A stretch of DNA of 64,000 nucleotides from Mytilus californianus (lineage: Eukaryota > Mollusca > Bivalvia > Mytilida > Mytilidae). This document shows positions 26,876 to 39,540 of the stretch, one piece after another. The notes beneath the pieces are model-generated. The model saw nothing but the letters and a program-made list of their open reading frames with translations, was not told the DNA's origin and did no database searches. The translations under genes were made by a program, and so were the position numbers. The stretch covers positions 42,039,278 to 42,103,277 of the forward strand of contig NW_026262701.1 in NCBI RefSeq assembly GCF_021869535.1, read 5' to 3'. Every line of letters begins with the position of its first letter. Within the stretch, counting starts at the first letter, position 1.

Positions 26876-28370
26876 GTCAACCCTTGGTATCCGGAGGCAA
26901 CAAAGCACCACCAAACACTTTAAGAAGCAAATGAACAATATAAAAAAATCCTATAATTTATCCAACAGAGTTATGAGGAAGAACAACTGGAATCGAAACT
27001 ACGTTTTATGGTCATCATTACGAATTGGTTGACAAATATGATGTGTGTGTGTCTCGACTCACAAGCGACATGTTTTCGCGGTCTTAGGTGTTTAGTTACC
27101 AGAATAGTTGTCCAGTCTGTAATTTAACTGATTGTGTCCTTTTCCCGATTGAGACCTTTTGACTGAGGGTGGATTCGTATGGCGGGTGAAGCCTATCATG
27201 TCGAGGCATCCGGTCTCGATCCTTTTTGGAGTTCATATGACTCCCTTAGTTTTTTTTTTGTTATCTTGATTTGTGTTTTCTATATCTATAAATGATATTG
27301 GAACATCGTTTAAACTACTAAAATTCTTAGTTGATGGTCTATTAAAGAAGAACAAATGTCACCGTATTATATTTGGTTGTATCGTTTATTGTTAAACATG
27401 TCTATTGATTCGTGTTTCGTTGGGTCTTTAAGAAGTTTTGCCTGTGATTCATTACAGTTAAGGAACGAATTTGCAAAAAGAGGGACACAGTTTTAAAGTC
27501 CAAAACGGAAAGTCGATCTTTATGCGGTATACTATATCACTGAAACGAACATGAATATTACCAAGCAAACCAATAATAAAAATCTTTATTGTCGTAAAGC
27601 ATATCAAATAAAGCTTGTAACAAACAAAATACAAATTACAACATTTATAAAACAATTCTTTTAACAATCAGTTATCCAAGCCATGTCCTCAGTAACCTTA
27701 ACGTTTGTATTGTATGAAATATGTACCGTTAATGTTATGTAATCGTATCTAAACATGTCTAATTGGTATATATTTTGTAGTTCTTACTAATGAATGGGAG
27801 ATTTAACGACTGCAAGAACTGGTTCTAACGACTTCAATATAAATATGGTTATAACGACTGCTTCAAAAATAAGTTACAATCAGATAAATTTAATAGATTA
27901 ATGTTTAAAAAGAAAAGGGAAACAAATATGACAACAACAAACGATTACCACAGAATGTCATGCTTTTGAATTTGGATAGGCACATAATGATGTGGAAGGG
28001 TTAAATGTGTTTGTGAGCACTTATTTACCCCCCCCCCCAAAAAAAAAATAAAATAAAAACTGGGACAGTGGTGTATTAACAGCACAAAATAAGATCAAAC
28101 TGTAAAATTCGACCAGAATGGGACTGATTCATCAGATCGACAAATAAAACTAACAAAAAGACCAAAGACACAAAGTACCTAGAAGTACTCGCAGTTACTG
28201 CAAACTAGTTCAACTAGCAAATAACCTTTTAGAAAAAGTATATTCATAAGACCTACAAGTTTGTATGGACCGTTTCTTAAATTGTGAGCTCTATAAACAA
28301 CACCTAGTGAAAATTAGGATTTTATACCCTGCTTGTAATAGGATTTCCACAGGTAGTCTGAGACAATCTG

Positions 28371-28587
28371 ATTAAAATTCGGATCCATATTAACTTGCGT
28401 GCTCGTATATAGCTCTAATGACATGAGTATTAAAATTCGGATCCATATTAACTCGCGTGCTCGTATATAGCTCTTATGAGTATTAAAATTCGGATCCATA
28501 TTAACTCGCGTGCTCGTATATAGCTCTAATGAGTATTAAAATTCGGATCCATATTAACTCGCGTGCTCGTATATAGCTCTAACGAGT
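28371..28587 (+). repeat. 53-bp minisatellite, four units (segment B)
   Basis: Same unit as in segment A, four times, one with a 4-bp insertion (acat). The minus-strand open frame at 28314-28499 is this repeat read as protein. Confidence 0.92.
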
Positions 28588-29479
28588 ATAACGAAATCAT
28601 AGAACTATATCATATTTAGATTGAGTTTGAGGTTGCTTTGACGTTTAATTGTCTTCTCATTACAACCGTCAGACGATTCTCGGTTAGAGCCACGGCCCCA
28701 GCAAGTCCTAAAATGCATAGAGACTTAGATCAATATCGCACTAGTCTACAGGTAGGTAGAGCAAGACTTCCATACCAAACCCTTGTTAGGATCAAATAAT
28801 TTAGTAAAATGATTTTAAGTAAGTGACTGTTACGAAATACTTGATTTTATAATTGACCATTCCGTTATACATTGATTTCGTTTACTGAATTAAAAACATC
28901 ACTACAGCTAAGGACATAACGAAATAGTTGTGTGAATTTTACTCTATCCTTTGTTTTTTACGTAGCGTTTTGTTCAGAAAAGAGACGATTTTTCGTTTCC
29001 TATTGTTAATTTTCCCTTTTTGGGGGCGATAATGTTCATTTGAACCGTTCTCGCGGTGTGCATCAATTATATTTAAAACCTGCATTTATTTCTGAACATA
29101 ATTTCAAGTGTTGTTTATTCGTTATTGAATTTATAAAATATATATCTGATAGAATTGTCATTTCGAAAAAAAAAAAAAAAAAAAAATTCTCCTTTTTTTA
29201 TTTTCCTTTTATTATGGTTCTCTTTTCAGTATGTGGTTTATATTTAAAGAAAATTGTCCATTTTTTTGTGTATATGAGTCTAACTGAGTGTTGACTGTAT
29301 GGTGTGTCCAAGCAAATTTCTGGATTTACCTTCTTCTGGAACGTTCAACATCAAAATTTTTAAAGCTATACATGTATAAATATTCACGAAGCTCTACGTT
29401 TTGGCTTTGAGGGATGTATAAATACACAGCCATGTTCTGGAGTTCAAGGACTTATTTTCTTTGCTATATTGGAAAATGA

Positions 29480-29990
29480 CACTTAATATTGTTTCCGTGC
29501 AATAACTTCTGAATCTAACCACTAATGCTTTTTAAATGTTACTGATGATAAAATGGAGGTCAAGTTCGATATCGACAATTTTCACTTTTACTGATTAGAA
29601 AATTGCACGTTATGTCGTTTACCTGCAATAACTTATGAACCATTAAATCAACGCTTTTCAAATATATATATGTTGTTACTGATGACAAAATGGAGGTCAA
29701 GTTCGATATTGAAAATGTCAACATATACCGTTCAGGAGTTACGGTCCTTGATATATTCTAAAATAGCACTTTATGTTTCCGCGTAATAAATTATGAACCG
29801 TTCAACCATTACAAACTGGAGTAACAAATTTTAATGCTGTAAGTTCGAAGAGTTAATTTATTTGATATGTTGTTAATGACAAAACCTGGAGGTTAATTTC
29901 GATATTGTTAATTCAGTCCTTTGCCGTTCAGAAGTTATGGTCTTTGATAAATTGGAAAATTCAAAATAGGCACAGAATGTGGTAGGTCAA
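29480..29990 (+). repeat. Degenerate ~150-bp tandem repeat (segment B)
   Basis: Phrases 'aatggaggtcaagttcgata', 'caataacttatgaacc' and 'gttcaggagttacggtcctt' recur about every 150 bp for three to four units. The same block is at 36240-36760 in segment C. Copy A is cut inside it at about 24555. Confidence 0.7.
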
Positions 29991-30216
29991 ACAAACCTAA
30001 AAGCCCCTTCAAAATACAGAAAACCCGGTTGTCCCGGTTGGGGCCTTTTATAGCTGATTATATATAATTCATCCAAGTCATTTGGACTGTTGTGGATAGT
30101 TGACTCATTAGCAATCAAACCCCACCTATTTATTTTAATATTGTTAAATCAATTTTGACAAATAAAGGTGCGATGACTTTAACTGCTAGTTTGCCATTAA
30201 ACTTCTTTCTGGTAAT

Positions 30217-30705
30217 TTGTTCATTGTATGTTTGTTAGTTATTTTATCCTGTTGCAATTATCATTTACTACATGCAGCAATTACACTGGTTATATATTTA
30301 AACTGCTCGTCATATTCAAACTCAAATGTAAGTGTTGGCCGATTATGTACTATAGTTAAGAATAAATTATGTAAACGTTTTCTGAATTATTGGAGAGATT
30401 TTAGAAAAAATACTGTTAAATCAGATAAAGGTATTTGACTTGTTTTTCAATTAAACATTTCAAGTTTTGGTACAGAAAACTATCTGGAATTAAAAGAATT
30501 TAAAGATAGACATGCACTGTGCAAGATCAGAACAAGTGCACACCCCCTTAAAATAGAGACGGATAGATATGCAAAACACTTTATAGATAAATCACAAAGA
30601 TTATGTAAAAAGTGCACGTTGGATAAAGTTGAAGACGAAGAACATTTTATTTGTCAATGTCCCTTTTATAATCTCTTGAGAAAAGAGTTGTATGATAAAA
30701 TTTAG
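30217..30705 (+). pseudogene. Non-LTR retrotransposon (LINE) reverse transcriptase C-terminus, broken
   Basis: One frame covers 30217-30702, interrupted by TGA at 30436-30438 and closed by TAG at 30703-30705. It includes LNYWRDFRKN before the stop and, after it, KIRTSAHPLKIETDRYAKHF and a CxxC...H...C knuckle (CKKC, EEHFICQC). That RxSAHxLxIExxRY plus zinc-knuckle arrangement is typical of the far C-terminus of LINE ORF2 proteins. The polymerase and endonuclease parts are absent: a 5'-truncated, dead insertion. The clade was not determined. Confidence 0.7.
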
Positions 30706-31108
30706 ATAAGTTGTAAAATTTTCGAAATGTTAAACGCAAGTGCCAAGTTTAATTGGCTTTTTATTGAAGAAAACCTAGAGGTATTGAAAATTATTGCAAT
30801 TTATATTAATAAATGGTTATAACTCAGAAACTATCAATATAGTACAGATATGTTTATATGTAACCCATTGAGAATATTTGCCTGTTGATATTAAATATAA
30901 TTGTTATGCTTTTTTACTGATATGTGTATGGCTCTGATCTGGCTGTTGTTTAAGATCTTAGAATTGAGATAATTATATTCATATGTATATATGATTATCA
31001 AAATTATTGTGTCAATTATCGAAATCATTGTAATAAATTACTTTGCTCTTCATGGGCCCTTTAATTGGAATAGAAATATCTTATCTATCTTATCTTATCT
31101 TATTCATC
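30706..31108 (+). mobile_element. LINE 3' UTR and (ATCTT)n tail
   Basis: Sequence after the LINE stop, ending in 'tcatgggccctttaattgga' and atcttatctatcttatctta. A short simple-repeat tail is typical of several LINE clades. It marks the insertion's 3' end near 31108. Confidence 0.65.
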
Positions 31109-32005
31109 GGGAAAAGTTGTTTTTTTTGCGAGTTTGAATCTTATTGATAAATGCATTTTCTACCCATGAAGTTATTTTATATTGCCGATGTGCACGCCAT
31201 GCTAGATTCATTTCAATCGTATTGATAGTCTGTCTCCTATGAAGGAAGGAACAAGTCCGGGAAAAGACGAGCATTTTGGTTTCCATAGGAATGCCGACTG
31301 TGTTATAAAAACACGTTAAACAAACATCACAAATATGTTGTACAGATAGTATAATGCTGTTAAGAAAAGGAAAAAAAACGAGACTCTTGATGATGTCAGT
31401 TTCAGAGGAACTTTTTGTTTCAATCAGTGTAATTTCAATAGGAAAGTTTTTTTTATACTATTGCACGAGGAGATGGGCTAGGATTGCAGTGGTGTAGCAA
31501 GGTTCAGTGGGCAGAGCACACGCGCAAAGTGGACTCACAAGGAGCGAGCGGCCCAGTAGCACTGAGGATTTAGATACTTAAGAAAGCAAACCGTATTGTA
31601 TTTCTTTCCTTTTCTAGCAGTCTCTCTGTTTTTTGTACCATTTTGTTCTTTTCTAAAATTGTCTGTATTTACGAGCTTAATTATATCTTTACAGATGGAT
31701 ATGAGTGTTGGATTGCTGGTCGACAATTTACTTATAAACACATCATTATGATCAAGCTATCCTTGATGGATTGCGGATCGATGATTGATATCAAGTGGCA
31801 ACTATTACGTGCATATCAAGACTAGAACATGTTGATATGGTATGAATACAAATTAAATAGAGACACGTTTAATCGGATTTTAAATGCTAGTTCACGAGGT
31901 AACAGTCCACAAAACTCCGAGCCGATCATTTTTTGCTATAACTCTTTAAATGACACGTGCTTACGGGAGAAGTAGCAAATACCAATTTCCATGTCAATGG
32001 TTTCA

Positions 32006-32086
32006 CCCGGAATCGACCCACGACTAATCGCACTTGAGGCAAGCAAGCTACCACGAGTCCACCGAATCTGCATGGTTTTTACCCTT
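32006..32086 (-). repeat. tRNA-like SINE fragment (segment B)
   Basis: On the minus strand it has an A-box-like TGGACTCGTGGTAGC and a B-box-like GGGTCGATTCCGGG about 35 bp apart, as in tRNA-derived SINE heads. The same is at 38796-38872 in segment C. It is not a functional tRNA gene: no plausible acceptor stem was seen. Confidence 0.4.
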
Positions 32087-32434
32087 GGAAGACACAAAAG
32101 AACTTGCTAGCACCATACCTCTGAGTAATTGACTAATTTCTTGCAAACATGCTGTACAAACATATTTTGATCCTTTCATAGAGACGTGTTGTTGACAATG
32201 TTAAACTCCTCAGTTATAACGTGGTCAACCGGAATATGTGAATTTGAAACTTGCACAAGATTAATCAGAAATACTAAGTAAGCCGAAACATGATATTAAT
32301 TGAGTTTTCTATTCCTTATTGATTGGTACGAGGCTTAAATTGCTGTATTGGCATGAGGTTAAATTCATGTCCCATTGACTTCTCCGGTCCGTTTGCAAAT
32401 CTCGTGCTATCGGGAGCTGCCCCTTTGACTCTGT

Positions 32435-32742
32435 GGGATGTATAAATACTCAGCAACGTCCGACCGATATTGGAACTTAAAACCCGATGCCTCGTGTAGA
32501 GAGAGGGATACGCTATTTGCACTTCAAAGAACGTTTGCAACAACTCTTTGATGGTCCGTATGTGGCATGTGGTAAGATTAACTCGCTTCCCTATCTAACA
32601 TATCCTCATTTTCCAGTGGCAGATCAAATGTCCCGCCCTTCATCTCATCCTAAAACGTAGTACTAGTATTGTATAAATGTGTTTTCGTCAAAGATATACA
32701 TGCGATATTTGCCACTGGGTGTTCAGATTTGAAGTATCATTC
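32435..32742 (+). repeat. 'GTATAAATAC' family, copy 7 (segment B)
   Basis: Plus-strand copy from gggatgtataaatactcagc to atatttgccactgggtgttc. Near-identical to 39228-39512 in segment C. Confidence 0.7.
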
Positions 32743-32756
32743 AGAAGATTGTTTAC

Positions 32757-32998
32757 GAACTGGTAAAACTAGGAAACAGTTTCAAGGTTTTGCGTTTATA
32801 TATAATGCTGAAGACCAGTTTAACTAGGATTTGACTGAAAGGTTACGCATTGTTTGGCTACTTCAATAGTTTCGTCATACAGAGGACAATGTGCAAATTT
32901 TAAAAACACGAATGAAGGTTTGGCATTCATCGTCCCCCATTGAGTCATACCTTTCGTTTTACCAACATATCCCAATCTTCAAAGGTTACACTGCAATT
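32757..32998 (-). pseudogene. Possible Penelope-like GIY-YIG fragment (segment B)
   Basis: Minus-strand counterpart of the 39541-39807 frame. It reads LQCNL, a stop, then RLGYVGKTKGMTQ, so it is interrupted within the putative motif. See that entry for the reasoning. Confidence 0.3.
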
Positions 32999-33861
32999 AG
33001 GTGTTAAGATACCAGAATAGTTGTCCAATCTGAAATTTAACTGATTGTGTCCATTCCCGATTGTGTATTTATATATCCGACATAGCGAAACGGAGGCCCC
33101 ACTTAGCAATACTTCTTCTACCGAAACGGAAGAAGTTCAAGTCACAGTTTTATAGTGACCATTTGACTGAGGGTGGATTCGTATGGCGGGTGATGCATGC
33201 ATTGCAGGTGACGCTTATCATATCGAAGAATCCGGTCTCGATCAATTTTGGAGTTCATGTGACTCCCTTAGTTTTTTTTTGTCACCTTGATTTGTGTCTT
33301 CTTCATCTATAAATGATATTGGAACATCGTTAAACTACTCAAATTCTTAGTTGATGGTCTATTAAAGAAGAATAAATGTCACTGTATTAATGTTTGATTG
33401 TATCTTTTATTTTTAAAAATGTCTATTGATTCGTGTTTCGTTCGGTCTTTAAGAAGTTTTGCCTGTGATTCATTAAGTTAAAGATTGAATTTGCAATAAG
33501 AGGGGCACAGTTTTAAAGTCTAAAACGGTATACTATATCACTGAAACGAGCATGAATATTACCAAGCAAACCAATAATAAAAATCTTTATTGTCGTAAAG
33601 CATATAAAATAAAGCTTGTAACAAACAAAATACAAATTACAACAGTATTTAAGCCTTGTCCTCGGTAACCTTAACGTCTGTGTACCGTTCATGTTATGTA
33701 ATCATATCTAAATATGTCTAATTGGTATATATTTTGTAGGTCTTACTAATGAAAGGGGGATTTAACAACTGCAAGAACTGGTTCTAACGACTTCAATATA
33801 AATATGGTTCTAACGACTGCTTCAAAAATTAGTTACAATCAGATAAATGTATCAAATAATA

Positions 33862-34255
33862 AAGTAATGAGATTTAAGTATATGATTGCCAATGAGACAA
33901 CTATCCACCAGTTACCAAATGACGTAGATGTAAGTAGCTAAAGGTCTGCGTATGACCTTCAATAATGAGCAAATCTTATACCGTATAGTTGACTATGAAA
34001 AATTGTGAAACCATTCAAATGTGAAATCTATCGGCCTGATTTATGTTAAAAAAAACGGGAAACAAATATGACAGACAGCAACAAACGATAAAAAAAATAA
34101 AAACTGTGACAGTGGTGTATTAACAGCACAAAATAAGAGCAAACTGTAAAAATCGGCCATAATGGGACTGATCCATCAGATCGACGCAAAGCACAAATAA
34201 AACTATCAAAAAGACCAAAGACACAAAGTACCTAGAAATACTCGCAGTTGCTGCA
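33862..34255 (+). repeat. Mussel interspersed repeat 'gattgccaatgagacaac', segment C
   Basis: Counterpart of 22857-23340, starting tgattgccaatgagacaact, with an internal deletion after 34088. Confidence 0.65.
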
Positions 34256-34295
34256 AACTAGTTCAACGCCTATTTCAACTAGCAAATAACCTTTA

Positions 34296-35057
34296 AGAAT
34301 CAAAGAACTGAAGTACTGAACATCGGATGACAGCAAGTTCTGGTGGATGGTCACAAGCACTTGTCTCGGAAAAATTACATCTTTATACCTGAAAGTTAGG
34401 TTAAGGTACATACATATATTTTCTGAGACAAATTCCTGTGTGGATGATGAATAAATGACAGGGAATTCAACCTCACTGTAATAATTATTATATTGTAGTG
34501 ATATAATCATTTGTTATCAGTATACTCTGGTTTGTTGTTATATATTATATTAATATTTGTATACCAGTTATATATATATTGCGGCAGATCATCTTAATAA
34601 CTCTACAGGCAAATTTTCATCCATTTATATATCATTCTATTCTACTATTCTAATGATGGATTAGTGCAATGCAAGTGAATGGTGGACACTCTTCTGTAAT
34701 AATTCGTTTTTCTAATAGACTGGATTTGAGTAGGCATTCATATTTTCCCGCTTTTGTTGCAAAACGTTCTCGAGATATTCTTCTACATGCGTTAACACAA
34801 ATTTTCGGTATCCATGATTTTTTATTGATACATATATTTCTCACGACAAAACATTTTCATACATTTATCTATGTTCTTAAAAATTATTTTCATGAATATT
34901 AATTGATGAAATTAATATATAACAAACGATAAGGAATGTTATTTTGCACTCGATAATATTCGCATAAATATACGAAATACGTTCGGCTATCAGTCAAACG
35001 GCAAAGAAATTTCTGCGGCAACATAACACCGGTATGACCTCTCAAGGTCACATCCGA
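34296..35057. mobile_element. Insertion unique to segment C
   Basis: Copies A and B read straight through 'aactagcaaataaccttt' to 'aaaaagtatattcataag'. Copy C has about 0.76 kb in between. CATCGGATG at 34321 and its inverse CATCCGATG at 35051 lie close to the two ends. No protein domain was recognised in the short open frames inside. Confidence 0.55.
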
Positions 35058-35191
35058 TGTAAAAAGTATATTCATAAGATGTGTATGGACCGTTTCTAAT
35101 GTTGTGAGCTCTATAAACAACACCATAGTGAAAATTAGGATGTTATGCCCTGCTTGTAATACGATTTCCACAGGTAGTCTGAGACAATCTG

Positions 35192-35246
35192 ATTAAAATT
35201 CGGATCCATATTAACTCGCGTGCTCGTATATAGCTCATATAGAGTA
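35192..35246 (+). repeat. 53-bp minisatellite unit, single (segment C)
   Basis: One unit only, at the position where A has two and B has four. Confidence 0.85.
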
Positions 35247-36999
35247 TAACGAAATCAGAGAACTATATTTTAATTAGATTGTCTTGAGTTTGAGATTGCT
35301 TTGACGTTTAATTGTCTTCTTATTACAACCGTCAGACGATTCTCAGTTAGAGCCACGGCCCCAGCGAGTCCTAAAATGCATAGAGACGTCGGAGCAACAT
35401 CGCACTAGTCTACAGGTAGGTAGAGCAAGACTTCCATACCAAACCCTTGTTAGGATCAAATAATTTAGTAAAATAGAATTTTAAGTAATTGGCTGTTACG
35501 AAATCCTTGATTTTATAATTTACCATTCAGTTAAACATTGATTTCGTTTACTGAATTAAAAACGTCACTATACAGCCTCGAACATAGCGATATAGTTATA
35601 TGAATTTTACTCTATCCTTTGTTTTTTACGTAGCGTTTTACACATGCAAAAGAGACGATTTTTCGTTTCCTATTGTTAATTTTCCCTTTTTGGGGGCGAT
35701 AATGTTCATTTGAACCGTTCTCGCGGTGTGCATCAATTGAATTTAAAACCTGCATTTATTTCTGAACATAATTTCAAGTGTTGTTTATTCGTTATTGAAT
35801 TTATATAATATATATCTAATAGAATCGTCATTTCGAAAAAAAAAAAAAAAAAACAATTTCTACTTTTTTTTATTTTCCTTTTATTATGGTTCTCTTTTCA
35901 GTATGTGGTTTATATTTAAAGAAAATTGTCCATTTTTGTGTGTATATATAAAACCGATTTTTATTGAATTGTTGCACATATCTGTTTGTAAAGGTGCATT
36001 TAAGTCTAGACAATTATCAACACACAAAGGGCCTCAGTCTTGATATCACAGGAATGTATACGAGTCTGACTGAGTGTTGACTGTATGGTGCGTCCAAACA
36101 AAATTCTGGATTTACCTCCTTCTGGAACGCTCAACACCAAAACTTTTAAAGCTATACATGTATAAATATTCACGAAGGAATAATAAATGCGCAGCCATGT
36201 TCTGGAGTTCAAGGACTTATTTTCTTTGCTATATTGGAAAATGACACTTTATATTGTTTCCGTGCAATAACTTCTGAACCTTTCTGCTAATGCTTTTTAA
36301 ATGTTACTGATGATAAAATGGAGGTCAAGTTCGATATCGACAATTTTCACTTTTACTGGTCAAAAGTTATCATCGGTCCTTAATAGATTAGAAAACTGCA
36401 CGTTATGTCGTTTACCTGTAATAACTTATGAACCATTACACCAATACTTTTCAAATATATATATGTTGTTACTGATGACAAAATGGAAGTCAAGTTCGAT
36501 ATTGACGATTTCAACATGCACCGTTTAGGAGTTACTGTCCTTGATAGATTTTAAAATAGCACTTTATGTTTCCGCGTAATAAATTATGAACCGTTCAACC
36601 ATTACACACTGGAGTACCAAATTTTTATGCTGTAACTATGAAGAGTTTATTTGATATGTTGTTAATGACAAAATGGAGGATAATTTCGATATTGATAATT
36701 CAGTTCTTTGCCGTTCAGGAGTTATGGTCTTTAATAGATTGGAAAATTCAAAATAGGCACAGAATGTGGTAGGTCAAACAAACCTAAAAGCTCCTTCAAA
36801 ATACAGAAAACCCGGTTGTCCCGGTTGGGACCTTTTATAGCTGATTATATATATTTCATCCACGTCATTTGGACTGTTGTGGATAGTTGACTCATTAGCA
36901 ATCAAACCCCACCTATTTATTTTAATATTGTTAAATCAATTTTGACAAAAAAAGGTGTGATGACTTTAACTGCTAGTTTGCCATTAAACTTCTTTCTGG

Positions 37000-37485
37000 T
37001 AATTTGTTCATTGTATGTTTGTTAGTTATTTTATCCTGTTGCGATTATCATTTACTACATGCAGCAATTACACTGGTTATATATTTATACTGCTCGTCAT
37101 ATTCAAACTCAAATGTAAGTGTTGGCCGATTATGTACTATAGTTAAGCATGTAAAAGTTTTCTGAATTATTGGAGAGATTTTAGAGAAAATACTGTTAAA
37201 TCAGATAAAGGTATTTGACTTGTTTTTCAATTAAACACTTTTTTGGTACAGAAAAAATATCTGGAATTAAAAGAATTTAAAGATAGACATGCACTGTGCA
37301 AGATCAGAACAAGTGCACACCCCCTAAAAATAGAGACGGATAGATATGCAAAACACTATATAGATAAATCACAAAGATTATGTAAAAAATGCACGTCGGA
37401 TAAAGTTGAAGACGAAGAACATTTTATTTGTCAATGTCCCCTTTATAATCTCTTGAGAAAAGAGTTGTATGATAAAATTTAGATA
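37000..37485 (+). pseudogene. LINE reverse transcriptase C-terminus, broken (segment C)
   Basis: Duplicate of 30217-30705. The intact part of the frame (37243-37482) has KFRTSAH-type residues (KIRTSAHPLKIETDRYAKHY) and the CKKC...EEHFICQC knuckle. It shares the in-frame TGA upstream (ggtatttgac) and has further small deletions. The (ATCTT)n tail follows to about 37890. Confidence 0.7.
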
Positions 37486-39227
37486 AGTTGTAAAATTTTC
37501 GAAATGTTAAACGCAAGTGCCAAGTTTAATTGGCTTTTTATTGAAGAAAACCTAGAGGTATTGAAAATTATTGCAATTTATATTAATAAATGTTTTGAAC
37601 TCATAAAGCTATCAATATAGTACAGATATGTTTTTATTTAACCCATTGAAAATATTTGCCTGTTGATATTAAATATATAATTGTTATGCTTTTTTTTACT
37701 AATATGTGTATGGCTCTGATCTGGCTGTTGTTTAAGATCTTAGAATTGAGATAATTATATTCATATTTATATATGATTATCAAAATTATTGTGTCAATTA
37801 TCTAAATCATTGTAATAAATTACTTTGCTCTTCATGGGCCCTTTAATTGGAATAGAAATATCTTATCCATCTTATCTTATCTTATTCATCGGGAAAAGTT
37901 GTTTTTTACGAGTTTGAATCTTATTTTAATGATAAATGCATTTTCTACCCATGAAGCTATTTTATATTGCCGATGTGCACGCCATGCTAGATTCATTTCA
38001 ATCGTATTGGTAGTCTGTCTCCTATGAAGGAAGGAATAAGTCCGGGAAAAGACGAGCATTTTGGTTTCCATAGGAATGCCGACTGTGTTATAAAAAACAC
38101 GGTAAACAAACGTCACAAATATGTTGTACAGATAGTATAATGCTGTTAAGAAAAGGAAAAAAAAACGGGACTCTTGATGATGTCAGTTTCAGAGGAACTT
38201 TTTGTTTCAATCAGTGTAATTTCAATAGGAAAGTTTTTTATACTATTGCACGAGGAGATTGGCTAGGATTACAGTGGTGTAGCAAGGTTCAGTTGGCAGA
38301 GCACACGCGCAAAGTGGACTCACAAGGAGCGAGCGGCCCAGTAGCTCTGAGGATTTAGATACTTAAGAAAGCAAACCATATTGTATTTCTTTCCTTTTCT
38401 AGCAGTCCCTCTGGTTTTTTGTACCATTTTGTTCTTTTCTAAAATTGTCTGTATTGACGAGCTTAATTATATCTTTACAGATGGATATGAATGTTGGATT
38501 GCTGGTCGACAATTTACTTATAAACACATCATTATGATCAAGCTATCCTTGATGGATTGACGGATCGATGATTGATATCCAGTGGCAACTATTACGTGCA
38601 TATCAAGACTAGAACATGTTATTATGGTATGAATACAAATTAAATAGACAGACACGTTTAATCGGATTTTAAATGCTAGTTCACGAGGTAACAGTCCACA
38701 AAACTCCGAGCCGATTATTTTTTGCTATAACTCTTTAAATGACACGTGCTTAACGGAGAAGTAGCAAATACCAATTTCCATGTCAATGGTTTCACCCGGA
38801 ATCGACCCACGACTAATCGCACTTGAGGCAAGCAAGCTACCACGAGTCCACCGAATCTGCATGGTTTTTACCCCCTGGAAGACACAAAAGAACTTGCTAG
38901 CACCATACCACTGAGTAATTGACTAATTTCTTGCAAACATGCAGTACAAACATATTTTGACCCTTTCATAGAGACGTGTTGTTGACAATGTTAAAGTCTT
39001 CAGTTATAACGTGGTCAACCGGAATATGTGAATTGGAAACTTGCACTAGTTTAATCAGAAATACTAAGTAAGCCGAAACATGATATTAATTGAGTTTTTT
39101 TTCTATTCCTTATTGATTGGTACGAGGCTTAAATTGCTGTATTGGCATGAGGTTAAATTCATGTCCAATTGACTTCTCCGGTCCGTTTGCAAATCTCGTG
39201 CTATCGGGAGCTGCCCCTTTGTCTCTG

Positions 39228-39512
39228 TGGGATGTATAAATACTCAGCAACGTCCGACCGATATTGGAACTTTAAACCCGATACTTGGGGTAGAGAGAGG
39301 GATACGCTATTTGCACTTCAAAGAACGTTTGCTACAACTCTTTGACGGTCCGTATGTGGCATGTGGTAAGACTAACTCGCTTCCCTATCTAACATATCCT
39401 CATTTTCCAGTGGCAGTTCAAGTGTCCCGCCCTTCATCTCATCCGAAAACGTAGTATTGTATAAATGTGTTTTCGTCAAAGATATACATGCGATATTTGC
39501 CACTGGGTGTTC
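39228..39512 (+). repeat. 'GTATAAATAC' family, copy 8 (segment C)
   Basis: Counterpart of 32435-32742. The open frame at 39227-39454 is the repeat itself. Confidence 0.7.
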
Positions 39513-39540
39513 AGATTTGAAGTATCATTCAGAAGATTGT

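Larger units (their letters stand above)
25019..33000 (+). repeat. Composite tandem segment, copy B
   Basis: Middle copy. It matches A over its left part and C over its right part (27088-32998 against 33001-39785). It joins C abruptly at about 33000, where 'ggttacactgcaattag' meets 'gtgttaagataccagaatag'. It lacks about 150 bp of the mussel repeat present in A at 22857-23010. Confidence 0.85.

Noticed and set aside
22412-27667. Conserved pair of 69-codon minus-strand frames
   Set aside because: Also a by-product of segment duplication; no domain, and the equivalent region in copy C is disrupted.
32006-32086. Candidate tRNA gene from A-box and B-box-like sequence
   Set aside because: No acceptor stem or anticodon arm could be formed. 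A SINE head fragment is the better reading, and it is duplicated with the segment.
29040-36043. Frames with poly-Lys and Phe-rich stretches in segments B and C
   Set aside because: The Lys run is a poly-A tract of differing length in each copy, which shifts the frame between copies.
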